Origin: CAVPNY01 sp963706905
GTDB lineage: Bacteria; Chloroflexota; Anaerolineae; Anaerolineales; UBA4823
Length of the DNA stretch: 64,000 nt
Assembly (NCBI GenBank): GCA_963706905.1
Contig: CAVPNY010000009.1
Span: 523,409-587,408 of the forward strand
Direction of reading: 5' to 3'
Part shown: positions 27,471-36,688 of the stretch, piece after piece
How positions within the stretch are numbered: the first letter of the stretch is position 1
Layout of the letters: every line of letters begins with the position of its first letter
Notes under the pieces: generated by a model
Told to the model about the DNA's origin: nothing
What the model saw: only the letters and a program-made list of their open reading frames with translations
Databases searched by the model: none
Program-made: the position numbers and the translations under genes

Positions 27471-28801
27471 AGTGGATATTTGCACCTTCATCATCTCGCA
27501 TGCTCGGCCTGGTGCGCATCTTAATGCTGGCATGGATGATCATCAACATCGTGTACCTGTCTGTCTCTCTGCCATCCTACTATCAAAGCCGGCAAAGCCT
27601 GGAGCCGGGGGAGCTCACTGGCACTGCCTTCAACGGCTGGACCACTCAACAAGTCCAGGCGGTCATGCTTCAGCTGGGTCTCCAGCATGAAATAGTGGTA
27701 ATTGCTATGTTCTCTGCCAGCCTGATCTGCCTGCTATGTTTTTGGGTAGTCGGAGGCCTGTTATTCTGGCGCAGGTCCGACACCTGGGTGGGGATACTGG
27801 CGGCATTCATCTTGTTCATGACAGGTCCCGGCTTCAGCGGTATGCTCCTCACCCAATCTCAAGCCCCGCTCTGGATCAATCGACTCAATCTTTTCCTGGC
27901 AGATATCGTCTGGCCAACGTTTTTCATTTTTATATACCTGTTCCCCAATGGGAAATTCGTTCCACCCTTCACGCGTTACCTGGCCGCCTTGCCTTACCTG
28001 GTCTTTCTGTCGGATTTAATCCTCCCCAGTGGATCACCCATTAAATCTATCGGTCCGGGGGTAATAATGATCTACGCGGTTGGCGGCTTGATCAGCCAAG
28101 TATACCGTTTCCGCAAGATATCCACCCCTGAAGAACGTCAGCAGACAAAATGGGTTGTATTTGCTCTGGGAATATTTCTCGTAGCACTGATCTCTTCATT
28201 TCTCAATCTATCAATGATTCCGTCCTTTGCTGTTGGCACCCCAGGGGGTTTCTGGAATGAATTTCTCGGCAACGGGGTATGGGGTTTCCTGATCCCAGCT
28301 TTGATCCCTTTATCGATCGGCGTTTCCATCCTCCGTTATCGCCTTTGGGATGTCGATGTGATTATACGCAAGACGCTGGTCTACACCGCGCTGACCGCTA
28401 CCCTGGCGCTGGTCTTCTTTGGTGGGGTTGCCTTGCTACAACAGATCTTCGGCAGAATCACCGGGACGGAAAGCTCGCCTATCGCCATCGTCCTCTCAAC
28501 CCTGCTGATCGCGGCCCTGTTCGGCCTGCTGCGCCAGAGCATCCAGGACTTTATCGACCGCCGCTTCTACCGGCGCAAGTATGATGCCGAGCAGGCCCTG
28601 GCGGAGTTTGCTGCCAGTGCGCGCAGTGAAACCGACCTGGAAGCGCTGAGTGGCAAGCTGGTGGAAGTAGTCAGCCAGACGATGCAGCCGGAGATGGTTT
28701 CGTTGTGGTTAAAGCCGCAGCGAAAATCCTGGAAAGATACGCCTGCTTTGCAAGCCACACCAACGGAAATGAGATTGCTTCGCAAAGGGCGCTCGCAATG
28801 A
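27467..28801 (+). CDS. Sensor-array paralogue 4
   Basis: 444 residues from the ATG at 27467, overlapping the stop of paralogue 3. The first helix (about 9-30) is followed by an outside loop of about 50 residues (S-Y-Y-Q-S-R-Q-S-L-E-P), then six or so helices, the conserved inside loop E-E-R-Q-Q-T-K-W that nearly all members share, and the module from about residue 289 to V-S-L-W-L-K-P. The tail extends about 30 residues past the usual end with a basic stretch. It is intact. Function is inferred only from architecture and neighbours. Confidence 0.75.
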   Translation: MKWIFAPSSSRMLGLVRILMLAWMIINIVYLSVSLPSYYQSRQSLEPGELTGTAFNGWTTQQVQAVMLQLGLQHEIVVIAMFSASLICLLCFWVVGGLLFWRRSDTWVGILAAFILFMTGPGFSGMLLTQSQAPLWINRLNLFLADIVWPTFFIFIYLFPNGKFVPPFTRYLAALPYLVFLSDLILPSGSPIKSIGPGVIMIYAVGGLISQVYRFRKISTPEERQQTKWVVFALGIFLVALISSFLNLSMIPSFAVGTPGGFWNEFLGNGVWGFLIPALIPLSIGVSILRYRLWDVDVIIRKTLVYTALTATLALVFFGGVALLQQIFGRITGTESSPIAIVLSTLLIAALFGLLRQSIQDFIDRRFYRRKYDAEQALAEFAASARSETDLEALSGKLVEVVSQTMQPEMVSLWLKPQRKSWKDTPALQATPTEMRLLRKGRSQ

Positions 28802-28829
28802 CAAATCAAAAAGGTGACGGAGCTAATTG

Positions 28830-30286
28830 ATGAGAGAAAAGCGTTTTGACCGCGGCGCCTGGCTTACACTAGCTGTCGTAGTAGCCTGGATTGTACTTGT
28901 GCCGGTCCTGATGGTGGTAAGTCTTTCCTTTCCAACCGATGGCTGGATCCATGACGGTCCCGAGGCCTCCGGCGCATACACCACTGCGGATAACATCAGC
29001 GGCGCGGTCTCTCCGCTGCAAAGCGGCGATGTGATCCAGGCCATCAACGGTCAAGCGCTCTCCCCAGATTGGCTGCCTCCTTTCCCGCCCAACCTGGAGC
29101 CAGGTCAGGTATTGGCATACACCATCCAACGCAATGGTCAGAAGATGGATGTGGATATCACCTTGGTCAAGCCTGGATTACCGGCTTTTTTCAGGCACTT
29201 ACAATTGCACCTGGAAAATACTTTAGACGTATTTATTCCCAGCCTGTTATCCTTCTTGATCGCCGGGTTGATTTTTTATTTACGCCCTGGCAACCTGGGG
29301 GCGCGCTATCTGGTGATGTTTTTCGGCTTCTATTTCGCCAGTAATTTTGGTTTTGCCCTGTCCAGCCTGTATGTGCACAGCTTACCAGCATCCCTGCAAC
29401 TTCTGAATGGATTGATGGCCGGAGGCGCCTGGTTCTGGTTTTTCTTTCCAACCCTGACGCTTTTGGCGCTGGCTTTTCCGGTGGTCAAGCTGCCGCTGCG
29501 CCGTTTCCCGCTGGGAATCCACCTGTTTTTATATGGTATTCCATTTCTATGCTTGTTGATTGCCGCCTCGCTGACAATTCTCACCCGGCAGACCCGCTGG
29601 ATGGATACTTCCCTGATTCCGGTCATGTTATCCATGCTTGGCCTGGCGATGATTACGCTGTTTGGCTCGCTGATCCACAACTGGCGTACGCTTCGCGAAC
29701 CGGCGCGCGGGCTCAACTGCGCTGGCTGGCACTCGGTTTGGGCCTGGGATTGGGTCTGCCCCTGACCAGTATGCTCATCCTGGTGATTATCTACGGAGAG
29801 GTTCCCTCCGGAATGCTCGATTTTATCCTATGGTTCTTCTTACTCGTCCCGATCTGCATCGGGATCGCCATCACCCGCTACCGGCTGTTTGACATCGATG
29901 TCATTATCCGCAAGACGCTGGTCTACGCGGCTCTGACCGCCACGCTGGGCCTGGTCTTTTTCGGTGGGGTGACGCTTCTCCAACAGGTATTTGGACGGAT
30001 CAGCGGCACTGATAATTCGCCGGTGGCCATCGTGATCTCCACCTTGCTGATCGCCGCCCTGTTCACCCCGTTACGCCGCCGCATCCAGGAGTTCATCGAC
30101 CAACGCTTCTACCGCAGTAAATACAACGCCGAGCAGGCCCTGGCGGAGTTTGCTGCCAGTGCGCGCAGTGAAACCGACCTGGAAGCGCTGAGTGGCAAGC
30201 TGGTGGAAGTAGTCAGCCAGACGATGCAGCCGGAGCAGGTCACCTTATGGTTGAAACCAGCTGTTCGGAATAAGAGAGCTGTATAA
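28830..30286 (+). CDS. Sensor-array paralogue 5 (PDZ-like ectodomain), one frameshift
   Basis: Starts at ATG 28830 after a GGAG site. As in paralogue 1, the first helix is followed by a PDZ-like outside domain (about 35-120, with L-Q-S-G-D-V-I-Q-A-I-N-G-Q and V-L-A-Y-T-I-Q-R-N). The frame breaks near 29705, within the inside loop before A-Q-L-R-W, and resumes in the frame that carries four helices and the module ending T-L-W-L-K-P at 30286. The repaired protein would be about 485 residues. The two halves fit the family exactly, so they are one gene. Confidence 0.7.
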
Positions 30287-30297
30287 GGCAAGAAGCA

Positions 30298-31560
30298 ATG
30301 AATAAGCATTCTTCCAATATTAATCATCTGCTCACTATTTTCTTTGCTGTAATTCTGATGATCCAGGTTGGTTATCTGCTGATCGGAATTGCCAGCCACC
30401 CGGTGTACTATCACCGCGTTACAACGCAGACGATTGAGCCAGTGGTCTACTATGGGAAGGTACAAATCAGTAACGAGCTGGTAGCCCGGATGGCAACCGA
30501 ACGCGGGTTGTCGCTGGTGCAATATGCAAATTATCGGGTTATCGCCAATACATTGGCAGCCTTGTTCCCCCTGGGATTGGCGATCCTGATTATCTGGCGA
30601 TCTAAAGGCCAGTGGTTTGCCTGGTTTACCGCCTTTATTATCGTCTTTCTGGGGGAGTCTGTTCTGTCTGAGCAAACGCTTGTTACCCAATACATTTCAG
30701 TAGAAGTTTTTGGCACCAACGCCATTTTTTGGTTCATGGTATTGCTCTATTTCTTCCTTTTCCCCAATGGCAAACCTGTGCCTCGGCGTGCTGTCTGGCT
30801 GGTGGTCGCGTTGGTGCTCTACCATTTCTTTGTACAGATTGGGACAGTATTTGCCTACGTTGCACCAGACCTTGCTATGCGGCTCAGCCTGCCCAATTGG
30901 GGTGAGGAAGTCTATATCACGCCCGTGGTATTGAACTTCTTCATCATCCTGGGATGCCAGGTGTACCGTTACCGCCAGGTATCGAATCCCATCGAACGTC
31001 AACAAACCAAATGGTTTCTCTTCGGCTTTGGGCTTATCGTTGCCCTTATTCCGGTATCGTTTTTTATCGACAGCTCGGGGCGAAGCGGCTTTCTGAGTGA
31101 TTTCCTCGAAGTTGCGCTTTGGATGCCGCTCTACATCGGTCTCGCCATTGCCATTCTGCGCTATCGTCTTTTCGACATCGACGTGATTATCCGCAAGACG
31201 CTGGTCTACGGAGCCCTGACCGTCTCGCTGGCGCTGGTCTTCTTCGGCGGGGTGACGCTGCTACAGGGGGTGGTTGGGCGCCTCACCGGGACGGAGGACT
31301 CGCCAGTGGTCATCGTGATCTCCACCATGCTGATCGCCGCTCTGTTCTCCCCGCTGCGCCGCCGCATACAGGACTTTATCGACCGGCGCTTCTACCGCCA
31401 GAAATACAACGCCGAGCAGGCCCTGGCGGACTTTGCCGCAAGCGCTCGTAACGAGACGGACTTAGATGCACTGACCGGTAAGCTGGTGGAGGTGGTCAGC
31501 CAGACGATGCAGCCGGAGAAAGTGATTCTATGGTTGAAATCGCAGAGAAGGCCTCCATGA
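30298..31560 (+). CDS. Sensor-array paralogue 6
   Basis: 420 residues, intact. The first helix (about 10-30) is followed by an extracytoplasmic segment of about 55 residues (V-Y-Y-H-R-V-T-T-Q-T-I-E, then N-E-L-V-A-R-M-A-T-E-R-G-L-S). Several helices follow, then the E-R-Q-Q-T-K-W-F inside loop and the module from about 281. The outside segment is shared with paralogue 7, showing that these two are the most recent full-length duplicates. It starts 11 bp after paralogue 5, and its stop overlaps the next start. Confidence 0.75.
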   Translation: MNKHSSNINHLLTIFFAVILMIQVGYLLIGIASHPVYYHRVTTQTIEPVVYYGKVQISNELVARMATERGLSLVQYANYRVIANTLAALFPLGLAILIIWRSKGQWFAWFTAFIIVFLGESVLSEQTLVTQYISVEVFGTNAIFWFMVLLYFFLFPNGKPVPRRAVWLVVALVLYHFFVQIGTVFAYVAPDLAMRLSLPNWGEEVYITPVVLNFFIILGCQVYRYRQVSNPIERQQTKWFLFGFGLIVALIPVSFFIDSSGRSGFLSDFLEVALWMPLYIGLAIAILRYRLFDIDVIIRKTLVYGALTVSLALVFFGGVTLLQGVVGRLTGTEDSPVVIVISTMLIAALFSPLRRRIQDFIDRRFYRQKYNAEQALADFAASARNETDLDALTGKLVEVVSQTMQPEKVILWLKSQRRPP

Positions 31561-32840
31561 TCCAGCAAATCCGCTCCCAACCCCGCCGCAACCAGCTGCT
31601 GATCCTGATCTTTGCGATTTTGATCGCCTACGTAATCACCACCCTGATCATCGCTCTATCGGGGATACCAGATTATTACCCAGCGTGTGACGGCACAGAC
31701 CGTTCCCACGATCCGCATGGGATCGGAGGAATGGATCAGCAATGCGGTGATAGCTGAACGAGCTAGCGAGCGTGGGCTGGCTCTCGAACAGTATGCAATC
31801 TACACGATCCTGCGTGGCCTGGTGAGCCTGTCCATCTTCGGCGGGGCAGCCTTGCTGATCTTGTGGAAAGCGGGAGGGAATTGGTTCGCCTGGTACACGG
31901 TCTTGATGTTGTTGTTCTTCCCTACTGGAGGGGCGCTGGACCAGATCAATCAAGTCTCCCAGATAGCGAATAGCTATTTCAGCGCCGGGGCAATCTTATG
32001 GCCACTGTACCTGCTCTATCTGTACCTGTTCCCCAATGGGCGGGCAGTGCCGGCGTGGACACGCTGGTACCGATGGGTGCGGTTATCGGATTGCATTTCC
32101 TGCTTCAATCCGCCGGCTTCCTGCTCAGTTTTGGGATCGGCGACGCATTCCTGCCCGTCTGGCAAAGCGCTTTTTTTGTCGTCATCCTGGCGGGGTTTCC
32201 CCTTATCTTAGTCAGCCAGGTGTTGCGCTACCGCAATTATTCCACCCCGGTTGAGCGCCAGCAAACCAAATGGTTTGTGGGAAGCCTGGCTTTACTGGCA
32301 ATTCTGGAAGTGTATCGCCCAGACCATTATTAGTGCGGATCATACAACAACGTAATTGGCTGGCGCGGTTGCCAGATTTCTTAGTGAAATGCTCGACTTT
32401 TCTGGCCATCCCGATCAGCCTGGTGATCTCGATCCTGCGCTACCGGCTGTGGGACATTGATGTCATTATCCGCAAGACGCTGGTTTATGCCGCTCTGACC
32501 GCCACGCTGGCGCTGGTCTTTTTCGGTGGGGTGACGCTGCTACAGGGGGTGGTTGGGCGCCTCACTGGGACGGATGACTCGCCGGTAGACGATTGTGATC
32601 TCCACCTTGCTGATCGCCGCCCTGTTCAGCCCGTTGCGCCGCCGCATCCAGGACTTCATCGACCGGAGATTTTACCGCAAGAAGTACGACGCCGAGCAAG
32701 CGCTGGCAGAGTTTGCAGACGCCGCGCGCAGCGAGACCGACCTGGAGGCGCTAACTGGCAAGCTGGTGGAGGTGGTCAGCCAGACGATGCAGCCGGATCA
32801 GGTGAGCGTGTGGCTGCGACCACAAGGAGGAGAAAAATGA
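31557..32840 (+). pseudogene. Sensor-array paralogue 7, four frameshifts
   Basis: ATG at 31557 overlaps the stop of paralogue 6. Reading-frame changes are needed near 31680, 32075, 32315 and 32588 to keep homology: outside segment P-D-Y-Y then R-M-G-S-E-E-W-I-S-N, helices with E-R-Q-Q-T-K-W-F, and the module ending V-S-V-W-L-R-P at 32840. It is the closest relative of paralogue 6. Four lesions in one gene, followed by a truncated remnant, make real decay more likely here than elsewhere, though assembly error remains possible. Confidence 0.7.
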
Positions 32841-32956
32841 AATTAGCCCGACTGCCAGATCGCCTGGGATTGTCCATCGCTTTTGCGGAGCCGATTTCCC
32901 TACTTGCCAGGGATGCAGTGGTTGAAGTATCCATGCAGCCAGAAGGTGCAGGATAA
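32837..32956 (+). pseudogene. Short remnant resembling the Rieske-like gene start
   Basis: A 39-codon frame starts with an ATGA overlap and begins M-K-L-A-R-L-P-D-R-L-G-L, matching the start of the gene at 34183 (M-R-L-A-R-L-L-G-C-L-G-L) at DNA level. It then changes into V-V-E-V-S-M-Q-P-E, which resembles the end of a sensor module. It looks like a deletion scar joining the two parts. Its stop overlaps the next ATG (TAATG). Confidence 0.5.
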
Positions 32957-34186
32957 TGGTTGAAATAAATAGAGAACGGGAAGTAAAGCATAGTCTCGCT
33001 CGCTGGCTGTGGTGGGCAGCGTTTGTTGCATCGATTACCTTGACGCTGGCTTCCTTACCAGGATATATGCAGCAACTCAAGGAGCTGGAGCTGACCAGCG
33101 GTTTTGCGACCATCCAGCAGACAGCCCAGTGGTTGGCCACGTTTCTGTCAATTGGCTCAGTAATTCTATGCCTGGCCCTGGCCCTGCTCGTCTTTTTAAA
33201 AAGACCAGACGAATCGATGTCCATGTTCTTATCTTTTTTCCTCTTGTCCTACGGGATTCTCATGCTCGGACCCATGGAGCATTTCATGCCCTATTGGTTC
33301 CCCCAGTATAGCGAAGTGGTGTTCCTTGTTCAGGCGATTTTCTTCTCGCCGGTTGCCTGTTCGCTGCTGCTGGTCTTCCCGAATGGGCGTTTCACGCCCA
33401 GGTGGACGCGCTGGTTGGTGGTCTTTTCTGTGCTTCTGACGGTGACATTCCTGCTGATCTTCGAATTGGATGAATGGGTTCGTGGGACGACGACCCGCTC
33501 TCGGGCTGGTTATGCTATCTGGGGCGCGCTCTTTCTGGTTGCCTTTGGGGTTCAGCACTATCGCTATCGTCGGATTTATAGCCAGACAGAGCGCCAGCAG
33601 ACTAAATGGGTCTTGATAGGCATAGCGGCGACATTTTTCTTGGCTGTTATCTGCTCCATCCCTTATTACTACTTACTCAATCTCCCTCCTGGAACAGAAC
33701 AGCCCTGGTGGGCGCCTCTCGGCAGCGCCGGGTGGTGGTTCGCGATGATGCTCATTCCCCTTTCATTAACTGTTGCAATCCTGCGCTACCGGCTATGGAA
33801 CATCGATGTGATCATCCGCAAGACGCTGGTGTACGGAGCGCTGACCGCCACCCTGGCGCTGGTGTTCCTCGGTGGGGTGGCTCTGCTGCAGGGGGTGGTG
33901 GGACGCCTCACCGGGACAGAAGACTCGCCGGTTGTGATCGTGATCTCCACCTTGCTGATCGCGGCCCTGTTCAGCCCGCTGCGCCGCCGCATCCAGGACT
34001 TCATCGACCGGCGATTTTACCGAAAAAAATACAATGCCGAGCAAGCCTTGGAGGAGTTCGCAGCAAGTCACTCGAAGCGAGACCGACTTGGATGCGCTGA
34101 CGGTCAAGCTGGTGGAGGTGGTCAGCCAGACGATGCAGCCGGAGCATGCCTCGCTTTGGTTGAAACCACGAGGAAGGCAAAAATGA
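32956..34186 (+). CDS. Sensor-array paralogue 8, one frameshift
   Basis: Starts at ATG 32956, overlapping the stop of the upstream remnant. Helices and outside loops are as in other members; the inside loop is E-R-Q-Q-T-K-W, and the module has R-Y-R-L-W-N-I-D-V-I-I (Asn in place of Asp). A shift near 34066, just before S-E-T-D-L-D-A-L, puts the true tail (L-V-E-V-V-S-Q-T-M-Q-P-E-H-A-S-L-W-L-K) in another frame with its stop at 34184-34186, which overlaps the next ATG. The uncorrected frame runs by accident into the following gene. Confidence 0.7.
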
Positions 34187-34602
34187 GATTAGCCCGATTG
34201 CTCGGTTGTCTGGGATTGTTGGTTGCCTTAGCAGGGCTGGTTGCTCTGCTCGCCTGGGGCGTGGTGCGCTTCAGCACGCCCAGGCCAGCGCAGGTGTTGG
34301 TTGGTCAGGTGGAGGATTTTCCGCCGGGGCAAGCGCCTCACTTGTTCGATCAGGACAGCACTCTCTTTTACGTGCTTAATGTCAACGGGAAACTGGTGGC
34401 CCTGTATGCGCGCTCGCTTCGCCACACTCGCTGCCAGGTGAAGTGGGATGAGGCGCGCAACGTTTTCATCGACCCATGCCTGGGAACGCGCTTTACCCCC
34501 ACCGGTGAATACCAGGGCGGCGGCCCCCCCCAGGAGCTGGTCCGGCTACCCCTACAGGTTAAGGATGGGCAGGTGTGGGTGGAGATCAATTTCCCCAAAT
34601 GA
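34183..34602 (+). CDS. Membrane-anchored degenerate Rieske-like protein
   Basis: 139 residues from the ATG at 34183. One N-terminal helix (about 8-28) is followed by a beta-rich domain with the Rieske pattern: L-Y-A-R-S-L-R-H-T-R-C-Q-V-K-W, then F-I-D-P-C-L-G-T-R-F-T-P-T-G-E and a G-G-P-P turn. Aligned to the usual C-T-H-L-G-C and C-P-C-H-G motifs, both cluster cysteines and the second histidine are replaced (Leu, Asp, Leu); only one His and the disulfide cysteines remain. It should not hold a [2Fe-2S] centre. Its position at the end of the array suggests a structural or binding role. Confidence 0.6.
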   Translation: MRLARLLGCLGLLVALAGLVALLAWGVVRFSTPRPAQVLVGQVEDFPPGQAPHLFDQDSTLFYVLNVNGKLVALYARSLRHTRCQVKWDEARNVFIDPCLGTRFTPTGEYQGGGPPQELVRLPLQVKDGQVWVEINFPK

Positions 34603-34610
34603 TGATCTTT

Positions 34611-34655
34611 CGTAACGCCCACCGTAACGAATGGCAGACGCTTTATCCGTACAAT
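34611..34655 (+). promoter_or_regulatory. Putative SARP-dependent promoter of the SpoIIE gene
   Basis: CGTAACG (34611-34617), five bases, CGTAACG (34623-34629), 20 bases, then TACAAT (34650-34655). Repeat sequence, period and distance to the -10 are identical to the array promoter at 22968-23012; the flanking TTT before the first copy and ACC before the second are also shared. Confidence 0.6.
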
Positions 34656-34684
34656 GTATTCAGGTTCAAACGGAGACGAAATCG

Positions 34685-36292
34685 ATGACATGGTTTCAAC
34701 GCAAGAAGAATAACAAAGAGAATGAGGTGGAGGTCGAGCCGACCGCGGACCAGACAGCCCTGGCAGTTTCTGCTGGGGTAGGAACTAGCCCAACAACAGT
34801 GACCAACATGCTGGATGTCGACATCGCGCCGGACGATCCGCTACTGGCTTATATCCTGAGCTCGCCGGGCATCATCCAGGTGGACCGGCTTAACCTGGAC
34901 TCGCCAGCATTAGGCGAGCTGAAGGAAGCGCAGGTGCGCCTGGCAGTGCCTCTGATCAGCCAGGGGGAGTTGATCGGCCTGCTGAACCTGGGCTCGCGAT
35001 TGAGCGAGGCGGATTACTCTACGGACGATTTCCGCCTGCTGAGCACGTTAGCCACCCAGGCTGCCCCCGCCCTGCGCGTCGCCCAACTGGCTCGCCAGCA
35101 ACAGGCCGAAGCGCGCCAGCGTGAGCGCATGGAGCAGGAGCTGCGCGTAGCGCGCGTGGTGCAACAAACCCTGCTGCCGAAGGAAGTGCCCACCCTGGAC
35201 GGCTGGCAGATCGACGCTTACTGGCAACCAGCGCGCACCGTCAGCGGAGATTTTTACGATTTCATCGCATTTGACGACGGGCGGATGGGCTTTATCGTCG
35301 CGGATGTGACTGATAAGGGCGTACCGGCAGCCCTGGTGATGGCCACATCGCGCAGCGTGCTGCGGGCAGTCGCCGAAAGGGTGGTCTCACCTGGCGCGGT
35401 GCTGCAACAAGCCAATAATCTGCTCTGCCCCAGCATGCCCGCCAAGATGTTTGTCACCTGCCTGTATGCCGTGCTGGATCCAACCAGCGGCGTGCTGTGT
35501 TACGCGAACGCCGGGCACAACCCTCCTTTCCAGCACCATGGGGAAAATATCGTCGAGCTGCGGGCGCGCGGCATGCCGCTGGGATTGATGCCGGATTGGA
35601 CCTATGAAGAGAAAGAAACCCGGCTAATGCCAGGCGACAACGTGATGATGTACAGCGATGGCCTGGTAGAGGCGCACGATACACAGGGTGAGATGTTCGG
35701 CTACCAGCGTATGCGTGGGGTAATTTCACAGCCAAGATGCGGCGAGGAGCTGATCCAGTGCATGCTCGATGAGCTGCACGGCTTCACCGGCCCGGAATGG
35801 GAGCAAGAAGACGATGTGACTTTCGTCACCCTCAACTGCCTGGCTCTGCCTGATCCGGCACAGCTTGATGTCAGCGAGCAGTTGCTGGCAGAGTTTGTGC
35901 TGCCCAGCCGCCTCGGCGAGGAAAAGCAGTTGATCCGTAAAGTTACGGAAGCGGTTGCTCCGCTGAACCTGGATCAGCATCTTGTAGAACGCCTGAGACG
36001 CTCGGTAGCGGAGGCGACCATGAATGCCATGGAACATGGCAACCATTTTCAGGAAGATAAGCCGGTCACCGTGCGCGTGCTGGCTGGCCCCGACCGCCTG
36101 ATCGCACGGGTGGAGGACCTGGGCGGCGACGCGCTTATCCCCACGGCGACCAAACCAGATTTACAAGCCAAGCTGCAGGGAGAGCAATCCCCGCGTGGCT
36201 GGGGCTTGTTCTTAATCCAGAAGATGGTGGATGAGATGAACACTTATTCAAACGGCGACCGGCATGTGATCGAGCTGGTGCTGATGCGTTAG
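34685..36292 (+). CDS. SpoIIE-type phosphatase fused to RsbW-like kinase domain
   Basis: 535 residues from the ATG at 34685. An N-terminal GAF-like remnant (about 50-135, L-A-V-P-L-I-S-Q-G-E-L-I-G-L-L-N-L) and a short coiled coil (about 138-158) lead to a PP2C/SpoIIE domain (about 165-385) with metal-binding Asp in S-G-D-F-Y-D (187-192), A-D-V-T-D-K-G, N-A-G-H-N-P-P and S-D-G-L-V-E-A. A GHKL ATPase of the RsbW type follows (about 397-535; N-box N447-A-M-E-H-G-N, then G-W-G-L-F-L-I). One protein can thus both dephosphorylate and phosphorylate STAS antagonists, which follow directly. There is no membrane segment. Confidence 0.9.
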   Translation: MTWFQRKKNNKENEVEVEPTADQTALAVSAGVGTSPTTVTNMLDVDIAPDDPLLAYILSSPGIIQVDRLNLDSPALGELKEAQVRLAVPLISQGELIGLLNLGSRLSEADYSTDDFRLLSTLATQAAPALRVAQLARQQQAEARQRERMEQELRVARVVQQTLLPKEVPTLDGWQIDAYWQPARTVSGDFYDFIAFDDGRMGFIVADVTDKGVPAALVMATSRSVLRAVAERVVSPGAVLQQANNLLCPSMPAKMFVTCLYAVLDPTSGVLCYANAGHNPPFQHHGENIVELRARGMPLGLMPDWTYEEKETRLMPGDNVMMYSDGLVEAHDTQGEMFGYQRMRGVISQPRCGEELIQCMLDELHGFTGPEWEQEDDVTFVTLNCLALPDPAQLDVSEQLLAEFVLPSRLGEEKQLIRKVTEAVAPLNLDQHLVERLRRSVAEATMNAMEHGNHFQEDKPVTVRVLAGPDRLIARVEDLGGDALIPTATKPDLQAKLQGEQSPRGWGLFLIQKMVDEMNTYSNGDRHVIELVLMR

Positions 36293-36307
36293 GAGAATAC
36301 AAAGATC

Positions 36308-36658
36308 ATGGAAGACAATACCTTCACTGCCCACGTTCGAAAACAGCCCGGCACCTCCATTATCGACCTCAAAGGTGAGATCGATGCCTTTGCGGATGAA
36401 GCGCTCAACACCGCCTACTCCGAGGCAGCCAGCGATTCCCCGCACACCATTGTGTTGAATTTTTCCCAGGCCAGTTATATCAACAGCACCGGCATCGCCT
36501 TGATCGTCAGCTTGCTGGCAAAGGCGCGCATCGCTAAATGCAAGCTGGTGGTGTATGGATTGAGCGACTATTACCGGGAGCTCTTTGATATCACCAGCCT
36601 ATCGGATTTCATGACGATCTATTCCGATGAAAGCCACGCACTCGCAGGGGTGCATTAG
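36308..36658 (+). CDS. STAS-domain anti-anti-sigma factor, copy 1
   Basis: 116 residues, one STAS domain. The phosphoacceptor loop Y-I-N-S-T-G-I-A-L holds Ser60 and Thr61, equivalent to the regulatory serine region of SpoIIAA/RsbV; Asn replaces the more common Asp before it. Preceding beta strands (T-I-V-L-N-F-S) and the final helices fit the fold. It starts 15 bp after the phosphatase/kinase gene and is its probable substrate. No sigma factor or separate anti-sigma gene is in the window. Confidence 0.9.
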   Translation: MEDNTFTAHVRKQPGTSIIDLKGEIDAFADEALNTAYSEAASDSPHTIVLNFSQASYINSTGIALIVSLLAKARIAKCKLVVYGLSDYYRELFDITSLSDFMTIYSDESHALAGVH

Positions 36659-36688
36659 TTCCCGACAAAACTTCCAAAGGAGAAAGCC

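Larger units (their letters stand above)
24600..34165 (+). repeat. Eight DNA-level copies of the sensor C-terminal module
   Basis: A segment of about 390 bp encoding the shared module recurs at about 24600-24985, 25830-26210, 27040-27425, 28330-28710, 29870-30255, 31140-31535, 32430-32815 and 33780-34165. Long stretches are nearly identical in DNA, for example CGCAAGACGCTGGTGTACG and GCCACGCTGGCGCTGGTCTT, including third codon positions, while the N-terminal halves are unrelated at DNA level. This points to recent duplication or gene conversion of the module. Confidence 0.9.

Noticed and set aside
24600..34165. CRISPR array or phage repeat
   Set aside because: The repeats are about 390 bp, coding and spaced by gene-length DNA; there are no short spacers and no cas genes.
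32956..34602. A sensor paralogue fused to a Rieske-like domain (548 residues)
   Set aside because: The fusion results from a shift near 34066. With the shift corrected, the sensor stops at 34186 and the Rieske-like gene starts at 34183 with the usual ATGA overlap.
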